From IMG/VR virus record IMGVR_UViG_3300049027_000115, positions 1 through 54,930 of that record: DNA of 54,930 nt. The stretch is one strand, 5' to 3'. A program made the position numbers and the translations under genes. This DNA is from a virus. Of the stretch, positions 48,476 to 54,930 are shown in pieces (within the stretch, counting starts at the first letter, position 1; every line of letters begins with the position of its first letter). The notes under the pieces are model-generated. The model saw only the letters and a list, made by a program, of their open reading frames with translations, did no database searches and was not told the origin of the DNA.

Positions 48476-48607
48476 ATGAGTGAGATTGAGATTGTAGTTT
48501 TCATCGGGGTGGTCTTCGTTGCTATACTCGCATTTTGGTTAGGTTATATGGCAGGAAATGAGGCAGCACATTACGATCGAGACAAAGAAGATCAATTATT
48601 CAAGTAA
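48476..48607 (+). CDS. Small membrane protein, 43 aa
   Basis: This 43-aa protein has one hydrophobic segment (EIVVFIGVVFVAILAFWLGY) and a charged tail. The start is the ATG at 48476 and not the upstream in-frame Met. It is followed 7 bp later by a second membrane gene. Confidence 0.6.
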   Translation: MSEIEIVVFIGVVFVAILAFWLGYMAGNEAAHYDRDKEDQLFK

Positions 48608-48614
48608 ACCTATT

Positions 48615-49007
48615 ATGAGCAACGAAATCATTTTATTGTTTGTGCTTCTTTTTACCTGCCACTGGTTAGCAGATTACACACCTCTATCTACTCCAAAGAT
48701 GCTGAAGGCAAAATCAACAGGAGGGCCGCTGTATTGGATATTTCTGCATGGGGCTGTTCACGGCGTTTTAATGTCATCGGTTGTTGCACTCTTTGTATCT
48801 GATCCGTGGATGATAGGCGCTGTGTTCGCCACGCAGACACTTCTTCATTATTTCATTGATCTTGGTAAGGCAATGTTTGGAATGGTATTCCCTTCCGTGA
48901 AGGATTCAACAAAATACTTCCACTGGATAATATTTGGATTTGACCAACTGCTTCATAATCTCGTAATACTCGCTATTGTTAAACTCGTTTCAAAAAGTAT
49001 CATATGA
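48615..49007 (+). CDS. DUF3307-like membrane protein
   Basis: This 130-aa protein has three or four hydrophobic segments. LLFVLLFTCHWLADYTPLST is followed by KMLKAKSTGGPLYWIFLHGA and QTLLHYFIDLGKAMFGMVFP. The HWL.DY and 'LH…H' pattern resembles DUF3307. A longer frame starts at 48558 but the ATG at 48615 fits. Function unknown; membrane-located. Confidence 0.65.
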   Translation: MSNEIILLFVLLFTCHWLADYTPLSTPKMLKAKSTGGPLYWIFLHGAVHGVLMSSVVALFVSDPWMIGAVFATQTLLHYFIDLGKAMFGMVFPSVKDSTKYFHWIIFGFDQLLHNLVILAIVKLVSKSII

Positions 49008-49261
49008 CCTTACAAGAAATAAAAGACCAGTACGCCAGAGAGAAGGGGTACGATAACTGGGATTCTTTAATTAGAAACACTTTTGATAGAAACTATCCGG
49101 GTCCAGATACTCGATTGATAGATCAGTATTATACTGAAGCCAATGCTCGCTACACCACCGCCTGCTGCAAGGCTACACTGGAAAAAGCGGCACAGAACAT
49201 TGATCACTTCCCGGAAATAGACATGGAAATAATTTTCAAAGAAAGCATAGTAATTTTCTAA
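49004..49261 (+). CDS. Hypothetical protein, 85 aa
   Basis: An acidic 85-aa protein (LQEIKDQYAREKGYDNWDSL…) overlapping the upstream membrane gene by ATGA. The opening resembles short phage proteins with 'A...Gy..W..L'. No function recognised. Confidence 0.55.
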   Translation: MTLQEIKDQYAREKGYDNWDSLIRNTFDRNYPGPDTRLIDQYYTEANARYTTACCKATLEKAAQNIDHFPEIDMEIIFKESIVIF

Positions 49262-49283
49262 GCTAATTAATACTAAAGACTAT

Positions 49284-49484
49284 ATGCCAAATATTGAAAC
49301 ACCTGATGAGCTGGCTGATGAAATCCTTAACTGGGTCGGCTGCTTTGGTTGTTGTCCAGCAGAAGAAAACGGACAAGATACATGCGAGAATAAAAACCCT
49401 TTCTGCTGTCGTGTTGGTGCTATGACATGGCTACCGGATAGGATCAGGGCGTCCGTTGAAAATGAAAAGAAATTAAATCAATAA
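49284..49484 (+). CDS. Cysteine-rich hypothetical protein, 66 aa
   Basis: This 66-aa protein has eight cysteines within about 30 residues (CFGCCPAEENGQDTCENKNP then FCCRVG), suggesting metal binding. It otherwise matches nothing I recognise. Confidence 0.55.
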   Translation: MPNIETPDELADEILNWVGCFGCCPAEENGQDTCENKNPFCCRVGAMTWLPDRIRASVENEKKLNQ

Positions 49485-49505
49485 CCCCCTACTCAAGTAC
49501 ATACT

Positions 49506-51134
49506 ATGCAACAATACAGAAAGAAACCGGGAGTTGTTCATGCTCATCAATGGGATGGCTTCACAAATAAGTTGCCATCATGGGGGATAGACGCATTGAA
49601 TAATAACCAGATTTGGCAAATTGGTCAGTGCCTTGATATTCAAACGATCTATGGCACCTTTTCTATCTATCCCGGAGATTACATCTTGCTGAATGAAAAA
49701 AATGAATTAGGTGCTTATAGACAAGAAAAATTTAATGATGACTATGAGCCTGTATCTGCTCCATCTGTGCCATCAACCGTACAGGAACTTGCTATTGAAT
49801 ACGCCGAGTGTTACAAGAATGAACATCAGCAATTGATTGCTAAGAATGCTTACGTTGATGGCTTCACTTCAGCGCAACATTTATCGGCAGCATCTTCTCA
49901 GCTATCAGTACAGCAGGACAATCCCGTTGATCTTATGTGCATGGTATGTGGGAAGAATTTCAAAGGAGAACTGCCGAAGGTGTGTTGTAGTGGTCAGGAC
50001 TGCGGATGTATGGGCCAGCCGGTCGATCCCGTAGTATGCTCAAGGGAATGTTACGACAATCTTCCACATAACCGCTGCAAAGCTGAATCAGTACAGCAGG
50101 AGAACTACAAGCCGGAAGAGTTCCGGGAAGCATTATCTGAAGCACAAAAACATTTCCAGAGCGAAGGAGGGTCAGTACAGCAGGAGCCAGAAAATAAGGC
50201 ATTCAAAAAAGGAGATAGCGTTCTTTCCAGGTCAGCACATAATTCCGAGAAAGTGGGTGAGGTGTGGAAGGTTTCGGATTACGGCGTACACGTTCGTTAT
50301 GGTAAAGGGGATAATGCTTCATTTGAGGTGTTTCACTTCAACCCCCACCATCATACACAAACCCCAATCACGCTCTTAGAGAATATTGAAGCACAGGATA
50401 CGGATGTACAGCAGGAGAGCGACAAGGACAGAAAATTATTAAAAGAGTGGGCCACTATTTTCGAACCAATTTTCAAGTACGCGAATAAGCATCCAGACTG
50501 CCGACTTGGTAGCAGTGTAACAGAATTTGTAGTAGAGCAGGCGAAGAAGTATGACCAACTGAAGGCGGTGCAGAGCGAAGGAGGGTTACAGTGGGTGAAG
50601 GGCGGATACGATAAGTTATACCGGCAGGTGAAGTCAGGCATTGAAACTCCGTGCATGGTAGATTATCATCCACGAAAGGAGGAAACAGTATACAGAGATA
50701 TATGCAGTATCAAGTATCCATGGTTAGAACTCAGGTGTAGAGGTACAGGATATGGCGAGGTAAAAGATTTTCTCTTTTGGGACAAAGATCTGACAGAAGA
50801 GCAGGCGTTTATTAAACTGTGTGAGCATCGAAATGTAGAGTGGATTTGTTTCGCCTCTCCCTCTACAGCAAATACAGAGGAAGGAGCAGAACAGATAGCA
50901 CGAGATCCAGATCAGCAATACACATACTATCAGTTGGATTTTAATCTGTGCCCTTCAATAAATGCAGACTACACTATCTGCGAAACATACGAAGAGGTTA
51001 TTGTTGAACTGCGTGCTGTTGATATTGATTTGGATGATCCAACCAGTAATGCATCTGTCACCATTACTGGAATCGGTATGACGCCGAATGAATTCAAAGA
51101 ATGGCAGATTGATAACGGTATTATTCCTCACTGA
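49506..51134 (+). CDS. Mosaic protein of several small domains joined by VQQE seams
   Basis: This 542-aa protein looks like a string of small phage domains. The N-terminus KKPGVVHAHQWDG…YPGDYILLNEKNE is a common stand-alone phage protein. Next come a helical piece, a Cys-rich piece (CMVCGKNFKGELPKVCCSGQ), a beta piece (FKKGDSVLSRSAHNSEKVGE) and two further modules. The joints repeat V-Q-Q-(E/D) at DNA level, see the repeat entry. Function unknown; it may have grown by duplication and recombination. Confidence 0.65.
   Translation: MQQYRKKPGVVHAHQWDGFTNKLPSWGIDALNNNQIWQIGQCLDIQTIYGTFSIYPGDYILLNEKNELGAYRQEKFNDDYEPVSAPSVPSTVQELAIEYAECYKNEHQQLIAKNAYVDGFTSAQHLSAASSQLSVQQDNPVDLMCMVCGKNFKGELPKVCCSGQDCGCMGQPVDPVVCSRECYDNLPHNRCKAESVQQENYKPEEFREALSEAQKHFQSEGGSVQQEPENKAFKKGDSVLSRSAHNSEKVGEVWKVSDYGVHVRYGKGDNASFEVFHFNPHHHTQTPITLLENIEAQDTDVQQESDKDRKLLKEWATIFEPIFKYANKHPDCRLGSSVTEFVVEQAKKYDQLKAVQSEGGLQWVKGGYDKLYRQVKSGIETPCMVDYHPRKEETVYRDICSIKYPWLELRCRGTGYGEVKDFLFWDKDLTEEQAFIKLCEHRNVEWICFASPSTANTEEGAEQIARDPDQQYTYYQLDFNLCPSINADYTICETYEEVIVELRAVDIDLDDPTSNASVTITGIGMTPNEFKEWQIDNGIIPH
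49905..50586 (+). repeat. Dispersed short repeats inside the mosaic gene
   Basis: TCAGTACAGCAGGA occurs at 49905-49918, 50088-50101 and 50172-50185, with a shorter GTACAGCAGGAG at 50406-50417. A second repeat CAGAGCGAAGGAGGGT occurs at 50157-50172 and 50571-50586. They lie between apparent domains of the mosaic protein. Confidence 0.75.
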
Positions 51135-51153
51135 ATACAACAAACAATAAAGA

Positions 51154-51483
51154 ATGTCACGCGCTTCTGATCAGTTGGCTTACGAATACATGCTTTGGAG
51201 AGCAGGAGCATTTGATAAGGTTAAAAACAAAACAATGAAAAAGAAAGTAATCCAAGTTTGCAATTCAGGATGTGAGCAGAAACACTTCACCGCTAAAGTT
51301 GGGAATAAATCTACAACCTTCTGCTGTCAAAAAGGGTTTGAATTATCCTTGAAAGAGTTTTCTAAATCAGTTAAGCAGTTATCTTCAAGACCGCCGAACT
51401 CTACGAACTATTCGACCCCAAATATAATAAACAACAATAACCATGACAAAGAAGCTGAGGGAGGAAGTAAGGCAGAAGTATAA
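51154..51483 (+). CDS. Hypothetical protein, 109 aa
   Basis: A basic protein with several cysteines (VIQVCNSGCEQKHFTAKVGN, then FCCQKG) and a low-complexity Asn-rich end. An internal Met at 51235 could be the true start. The last 41 bp overlap the HNH gene in another frame. No family recognised. Confidence 0.5.
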   Translation: MSRASDQLAYEYMLWRAGAFDKVKNKTMKKKVIQVCNSGCEQKHFTAKVGNKSTTFCCQKGFELSLKEFSKSVKQLSSRPPNSTNYSTPNIINNNNHDKEAEGGSKAEV

Positions 51484-51838
51484 CGGTCTGTGCGGGTACA
51501 CTGGTAAACCTTTGGATGAAAAGTGGCAGGTCGATCATATTATTCCTAAAAGCCATCACATGTGGTATCAGCCAACAACAACCAAGCCTGATGATTTGAT
51601 GAACCTTCTTCCTGCGCTTCGGATTGTCAATCATTACAAGCGATGCCGTGATCTGGAAGCATGGAGGGAATTCTTGCTAACGCTTCACGAAAGATTAAAA
51701 CGTCTTCCGAAGAATCCGACTGTTCAGAAATCAATCCGGCATAAAGAATACCTGCTGGAAGTCGCCGATGCTTTTGGGATTACTATCACAACTCCTTTCA
51801 CCGGCAAGTTCTATTTTGAAACAACAATAACTAAGTAG
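51443..51838 (+). CDS. HNH endonuclease
   Basis: This 131-aa protein has the HNH core. CGYTGKPLDEKWQVDHIIPK is followed by NLLPALRIVNHYKRCRDLEA, with the DH…N…N/H residues of the family. It is not next to the terminase but in a late accessory stretch. It may nick or cut DNA, or act as a homing-type endonuclease. Confidence 0.8.
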   Translation: MTKKLREEVRQKYNGLCGYTGKPLDEKWQVDHIIPKSHHMWYQPTTTKPDDLMNLLPALRIVNHYKRCRDLEAWREFLLTLHERLKRLPKNPTVQKSIRHKEYLLEVADAFGITITTPFTGKFYFETTITK

Positions 51839-51840
51839 CT

Positions 51841-52299
51841 ATGGAGGACCGCCAACAGAAGTACTGGGAAATTTCAGGGATATTGGATATGTGGGACTGG
51901 AATCGAAAAGAAAAGCCTGAACTCACAAAGCACGAATTCATTAACAAATATCTGGATAATAAGCAAGCTGAGGAAGATTGCTACCGGGGATTGATCGAGT
52001 ATGAGAATGAATGCGCCAGAAAGAACCAACGAGTCCTGAGAGCTATTAAGTCGGTAAAAGGTATAGCGTTCTACAAGCATATTCTCGCCATCATTAAAGA
52101 AAGCGAAGGTATCCGGGATGTTGCGGAAATAGTCCGGGAGCCAATCGGCACTTTTCAGAAAGAACAATACGGCAGATCAATAAAAGGTATTTGGGTGAAT
52201 CAAACAACTGATGGTGGTTATTTGGGAGACTCTTATGCTGGCACCATCTGCATTGAGTTAAAGCCGGGGCGATACCTGAAGTTTCACTACGCAATGTAA
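51841..52299 (+). CDS. Hypothetical protein, 152 aa
   Basis: A mixed alpha/beta protein (EFINKYLDNKQAEEDCYRGL, and late YGRSIKGIWVNQTTDGGYLG). No family recognised. It follows the HNH gene by 2 bp. Confidence 0.55.
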   Translation: MEDRQQKYWEISGILDMWDWNRKEKPELTKHEFINKYLDNKQAEEDCYRGLIEYENECARKNQRVLRAIKSVKGIAFYKHILAIIKESEGIRDVAEIVREPIGTFQKEQYGRSIKGIWVNQTTDGGYLGDSYAGTICIELKPGRYLKFHYAM

Positions 52300-52332
52300 T
52301 TCCCCTCACATAACTAAAAACAAACAGTAACA

Positions 52333-52740
52333 ATGCTAACAATCGAACAACTCCTGCGCCCCAGGTACAAGATAATAGCGGACTATCCGGGGAACCCTTA
52401 TGAGATCGGTAGAATCATTTCATTCGACCGGCAACGAATGATTATTATGGAAACAGAAAGCTGCGTTCTCCTGGCACCAGTAGAAGGGTTCGATAGTTAC
52501 CCTCACCTCTTCGAGCTGGCTCACTGGTCCGAAGGCCGCACGAAAGAAGAGTTTCCTGAGTACGTCGCCTTTGCTCCGAAATTCAAAGCAGAAGAGATTT
52601 ATAAGGTCGAACAACTCCACACAACAGAGAAAGGCTTCGTTCAATCTATTCTCTGCGAGGGAGAGATCGTTCCTTACTCGCCAGGCATCTACCACCGCCC
52701 CGCTACTCAGGAAGAGTACGAAGCATACAAAAAAAGGTGA
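52333..52740 (+). CDS. Hypothetical protein, 135 aa
   Basis: This protein starts MLTIEQLLRPRYKIIADYPG and contains DSYPHLFELAHWSEGRTKEE. It is a likely small beta/alpha protein found in Bacteroidota phages. Function unknown. A 31-bp gap separates it from the next gene. Confidence 0.55.
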   Translation: MLTIEQLLRPRYKIIADYPGNPYEIGRIISFDRQRMIIMETESCVLLAPVEGFDSYPHLFELAHWSEGRTKEEFPEYVAFAPKFKAEEIYKVEQLHTTEKGFVQSILCEGEIVPYSPGIYHRPATQEEYEAYKKR

Positions 52741-52771
52741 AACAATACGTTCCACGGGAAATGAAAACGAC

Positions 52772-53206
52772 ATGACCTACATCGAAGAATACATTCTGAA
52801 ACACTGGAAGAGCAACACTGTAGCCATGATGGCGGACCAGTTGAACCTCACGCCGGCAATCGTTCGCAATGCAGCGAAGAAAATGGGCATCGATCCCATC
52901 AGCCCGAAAGATTTGAAAGTAGCTTTCATCCTGGATAACTACGAACGTTTATCGCAAGAGGAAATGGCCGAGTGTCTGGAATGCACAAAATCTACAGTAG
53001 GAGATCTTCTAGACGAATACGGGCTGAGGGCAAAGTCCAGGATGAAAGGAGAAACCCCTTTGCCCGCCATCAAGGTGAGCCCGGCACTGACCGAGTATCT
53101 GCAGGAGATCAGCCCGAAACCAACAAACAAAAAAAGACCACCAGCAATTTACAATCAATCTGGCAGTCCTTACGGGATAGCCGATGAAATCAAACAACAA
53201 TCATGA
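52772..53206 (+). CDS. HTH DNA-binding protein, 144 aa
   Basis: From the ATG at 52772 the protein has two helix-turn-helix-like segments. NTVAMMADQLNLTPAIVRNA is near the start, and LSQEEMAECLECTKSTVGDL lies in the middle, followed by a proline-rich basic C-terminus. It overlaps the next gene by ATGA. It may be a late regulator near the packaging end. Confidence 0.65.
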   Translation: MTYIEEYILKHWKSNTVAMMADQLNLTPAIVRNAAKKMGIDPISPKDLKVAFILDNYERLSQEEMAECLECTKSTVGDLLDEYGLRAKSRMKGETPLPAIKVSPALTEYLQEISPKPTNKKRPPAIYNQSGSPYGIADEIKQQS

Positions 53207-53586
53207 AATATATCATCTGCTTCTTAATCGCCTTCGGTGCTGCCTGTGTCTCCACAAAGAAGTACCACAGGACCGCGCAAACGATCGTGGACTTCGCGCA
53301 GGCAACCATCGATAGTGCCCAAACACCGGCTACAAACGCATCTGTGGTTATTGCGCGAGCAGATACAATGCTTCCAGCAGTTGCTTCCTGCCGGCACATC
53401 TGGGTAGCAGTAGAGAAGGACACTGTCGTTTACGGATTGACCACCAGTTGCGAGATGCCTCGAAAGAATCTTATCTGCCTTAGATGTTTCAAACAGAAAG
53501 AGCAGGTGGTAGCCATCGGCCAGGCAACCTGGTTACATTACCCAAATGCTCTCGTTCCAAGAACCTCACCAAAAAAGAAGCCATGA
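53203..53586 (+). CDS. Hypothetical exported/lipoprotein-like protein, 127 aa
   Basis: The N-terminus MKYIICFLIAFGAACVSTKK has a hydrophobic core ending GAAC, a plausible lipobox. The mature part has several Cys residues (ASCRHIWV, TTSCEMP, NLICLRCFKQ). It overlaps the upstream gene by ATGA. Role unknown; membrane-anchored surface protein is possible. Confidence 0.55.
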   Translation: MKYIICFLIAFGAACVSTKKYHRTAQTIVDFAQATIDSAQTPATNASVVIARADTMLPAVASCRHIWVAVEKDTVVYGLTTSCEMPRKNLICLRCFKQKEQVVAIGQATWLHYPNALVPRTSPKKKP

Positions 53587-53624
53587 AGTACATCCTGCTC
53601 CTTACCTGGTTCTTCTTCTCATAA
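53583..53624 (+). CDS. Possible membrane micro-peptide, 13 aa
   Basis: MKYILLLTWFFFS starts in an ATGA overlap with the upstream stop. It is very short and mainly hydrophobic. It resembles the micro-peptide at 35517-35594. Low support. Confidence 0.25.
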   Translation: MKYILLLTWFFFS

Positions 53625-53675
53625 ACTTTCAATCCGGTTTGAACGAAAAGTGATTTTTGGATTTATCCTTTTTCA

Positions 53676-53683
53676 TATCTTTG
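53676..53683 (+). promoter_or_regulatory. Promoter -7 box TATCTTTG upstream of the packaging end
   Basis: An exact TAnnTTTG match. A possible -33 TTTG lies at 53656-53659, but the spacing of 16 bp is shorter than usual. It points toward 53771 and, beyond, terS and the head genes. It is the best candidate in this stretch for a late promoter. Confidence 0.5.
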
Positions 53684-53705
53684 TATCCCACCTCTTCACA
53701 GGTTT

Positions 53706-53737
53706 CCAGCAGCCTCACTCATTGGCGTGCTGGTTTT
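53706..53737 (+). terminator. Attenuator-like hairpin in the leader
   Basis: CCAGCA (53706-53711) and TGCTGG (53728-53733) form a 6-bp stem followed by TTTTCCTTTT, downstream of the -7 box at 53676. It may reduce read-through of the leader. Confidence 0.45.
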
Positions 53738-53770
53738 CCTTTTCTCACTCTCATTCTAAATCCTACAAAG

Positions 53771-53980
53771 ATGACCAAAGAAGAGTCCAACCTTTTAATT
53801 ATCAAACTACTTGCTGAAGGGAAAGTACAAAAAGAAATTGCTGAAGAACTGGGCCTGACTTACGATACAGTAGTTGACAGGATATACAAAATGAAAAAGG
53901 AAAAGAAGTGTGCCACTCAAACCCAGCTTGTCGTAACAGTAATCAGAGAAAATATTTTGTCATTTCGGGGATTGCCGTAG
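53771..53980 (+). CDS. Small HTH protein (sigma-4/LuxR-like)
   Basis: This 69-aa protein begins MTKEESNLLIIKLLAEGKVQ and has KEIAEELGLTYDTVVDRIYK, a helix-turn-helix resembling sigma region 4 or LuxR-type. The upstream in-frame Met at 53657 would cover the promoter, so 53771 is used. It is next to the packaging genes and could be a late activator. Confidence 0.65.
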   Translation: MTKEESNLLIIKLLAEGKVQKEIAEELGLTYDTVVDRIYKMKKEKKCATQTQLVVTVIRENILSFRGLP

Positions 53981-53989
53981 CTTCGGCAG

Positions 53990-54229
53990 ATGCCAAAACA
54001 GATATTACTTTCCGGAGGTCCAAAAGATGGCCTGATCGTGGAAGTTGCTGATGAAAAATTGCGCTACTATATCATACGGGCATTGAAACCCGGCGCCATG
54101 ATTTTGATCGGCATGGAGATCGGCACATATCTGACCACTGGAGAATTTACAAACAATCATGAGCTCTTCACGTGGAAAGGATGGGAGAGCGAAAATAATA
54201 AAAACCCAGAGGACGAGAATGCGCCTTAA
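53990..54229 (+). CDS. Hypothetical protein, 79 aa
   Basis: A small protein starting MPKQILLSGGPKDGLIVEVA, with a likely beta-rich fold and an acidic end. It resembles short proteins seen near packaging genes but no family can be named. 54230-54345 holds no gene; a tRNA-like stretch there was considered and rejected. Confidence 0.5.
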   Translation: MPKQILLSGGPKDGLIVEVADEKLRYYIIRALKPGAMILIGMEIGTYLTTGEFTNNHELFTWKGWESENNKNPEDENAP

Positions 54230-54345
54230 TGTAAAAGTCTGAAAGTCAGAAATGGCAAAGGTCACGGCATGGCGCTGATGCCGGAGGAGGCCGTATCGCG
54301 GAGTTAGAATCCCGCCTGGGTTTTTTAAATACACGTAATAGACGC

Positions 54346-54771
54346 ATGTATCGCTACGAAGAAAACAAAGAGTACTATGATTCCCTCCGTCGCCAAACGG
54401 ACGAGTTTCGCCGATCCCTCAAAATAGATATCAATCGGCAGCTAAAGGCCGATGCTGAATCCAATGACCAAGTAGTTCGCGACAAGGCAAACACTCTCCT
54501 CCAGGCAATCGAAACGAATACTCCCTGCATATTGTATCAAGATCACGAGCGTGGCGCTGTCATTTTGCCAAAGCTCCGGTTGATCGTGAAAATGTTTCCA
54601 GGAAAAAGATTCACTACTCATCTTTGTACTCCACAAGAATTCCAAAACCACGTGAAGGCGCTGTATGTGATTTATCCCTCCATTGACTATGCGCCAAATC
54701 AGCTTGTGCGTTCTGCACTCACGATCGCGCTTTCAAAGCTTTCTATACTCCCATCTGTTGAAAATAAATAG
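54346..54771 (+). CDS. Hypothetical protein, 141 aa
   Basis: This protein has a charged helical N-terminus (MYRYEENKEYYDSLRRQTDE) and a beta/alpha C-terminal part with FPGKRFTTHLCTPQEFQNHV. No family recognised. It is the last gene before terS; a strong terminator follows. Confidence 0.55.
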   Translation: MYRYEENKEYYDSLRRQTDEFRRSLKIDINRQLKADAESNDQVVRDKANTLLQAIETNTPCILYQDHERGAVILPKLRLIVKMFPGKRFTTHLCTPQEFQNHVKALYVIYPSIDYAPNQLVRSALTIALSKLSILPSVENK

Positions 54772-54838
54772 ACTCCCAAGTAACGGTTCCGAACAAATGG
54801 GACCGTCCATTAACAAATAATCTTCTCAATTTTATTTC

Positions 54839-54875
54839 CCGAAAGCACTGAGTGAAAAAAGTGTTTTCGGTTTTT
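54839..54875 (+). terminator. Intrinsic terminator abutting the terS start
   Basis: An 11-bp stem CCGAAAGCACT / AGTGTTTTCGG (one G-U) with a 10-base loop is followed by TTTTT. The ATG of terS lies 5 bp after the T run, so late transcription must get past it or start inside it. Confidence 0.75.
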
Positions 54876-54880
54876 CATTT

Positions 54881-54930
54881 ATGGCCGAACTGACCGGAAA
54901 GCAGCAAAGATTCTGTGAAGAGTACCTGAT
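54881..54930 (+). CDS. terS: Terminase small subunit, N-terminal part (3' end cut by window edge)
   Basis: MAELTGKQQRFCEEYL is the typical start of small terminase subunits (LT.KQ.rF..eYl). The frame runs off the window in the middle of a codon. The rest matches position 1-444 in family order. About a dozen codons (like DLNATQAAIRA in relatives) are missing between the two pieces. Confidence 0.85.
   Translation, partial: MAELTGKQQRFCEEYL

Noticed and set aside
54240-54345. tRNA-like stretch with a T-arm-like GTTAGAATCCC
   Set aside because: No acceptor stem or anticodon arm could be built around it; pairing in the T arm is imperfect. It is more likely a leader or weak hairpin.

Overview
The window is a nearly complete temperate, long-tailed (siphovirus-type) phage genome, probably infecting a Bacteroidota host of the Chitinophaga kind. 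The host call is an inference. It rests on promoters of the TAnnTTTG type, Bacteroidota-style signal peptides ending in S/A-Q (…SFAQ, …FSLSQ, …CIAQ), mostly weak Shine-Dalgarno sites, and a GH19-type endolysin. No host genes, rRNA or tRNA genes, insertion sequences or CRISPR arrays were seen. The terminase small subunit gene is split across the two window ends: its start is at 54881-54930 and its remainder at 1-444. About a dozen codons seem to be missing at the junction. The simplest reading is a circular or circularly permuted phage genome opened inside terS, not a prophage with host flanks.

Layout. (1) 1-6757, + strand: terminase, portal, MuF-type head protein, prohead protease and an HK97-type capsid protein, mostly in overlapping translational units, closed by a UUCG-loop terminator. 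(2) 6800-11078: seven genes inserted between capsid and head-tail connector: three glycosyltransferase-like proteins, a GT11-type fucosyltransferase, an FkbM-like methyltransferase and two small unknown proteins. This glycan cassette is the most unusual part of the window. (3) 11026-24375: connector, adaptor and tail genes. They include a tail assembly chaperone pair joined by a canonical A_AAA_AAG -1 frameshift, a 698-aa tape measure, tail-tip proteins, a 1283-aa fiber with a signal peptide and an SGNH esterase domain, and a separate alpha/beta-hydrolase. (4) 24396-26090: lysis-type genes and a strong terminator. (5) 26246-33907: lysogeny region, mostly on the - strand. It has several small HTH regulators, a DUF3800 gene with a nonsense codon at its conserved Glu, a large serine integrase, and an operon of three secreted proteins that may be lysogenic-conversion genes. 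(6) 34003-43356: early + strand operon starting from a clear TTTG-N21-TATATTTG promoter next to a Cro-like gene. It holds many tiny membrane proteins, a RecT/YqaJ recombination pair, an HNH-like protein, a pentapeptide-repeat protein, a DnaA domain-IV-only protein, a replication protein and a DnaB helicase. (7) 43479-54771: a C5 cytosine methyltransferase, then about 25 mostly unknown small genes, a mosaic 542-aa protein, an HNH endonuclease and small DNA-binding proteins, ending at a terminator that abuts the terS start codon.

How the parts fit. The repressor (33305-33907) and the Cro-like gene face each other across a promoter with dyad operators, which is a classic lysis/lysogeny switch. 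Early genes provide recombination and replication initiation; no DNA polymerase was recognised, so host polymerase is probably used. Late transcription probably runs from near 53.7 kb through terS into the head and tail genes and must pass several intrinsic terminators. The tail carries two esterase-type enzymes, while the head operon carries a glycan-building set. This suggests a phage that both strips and adds surface sugars.
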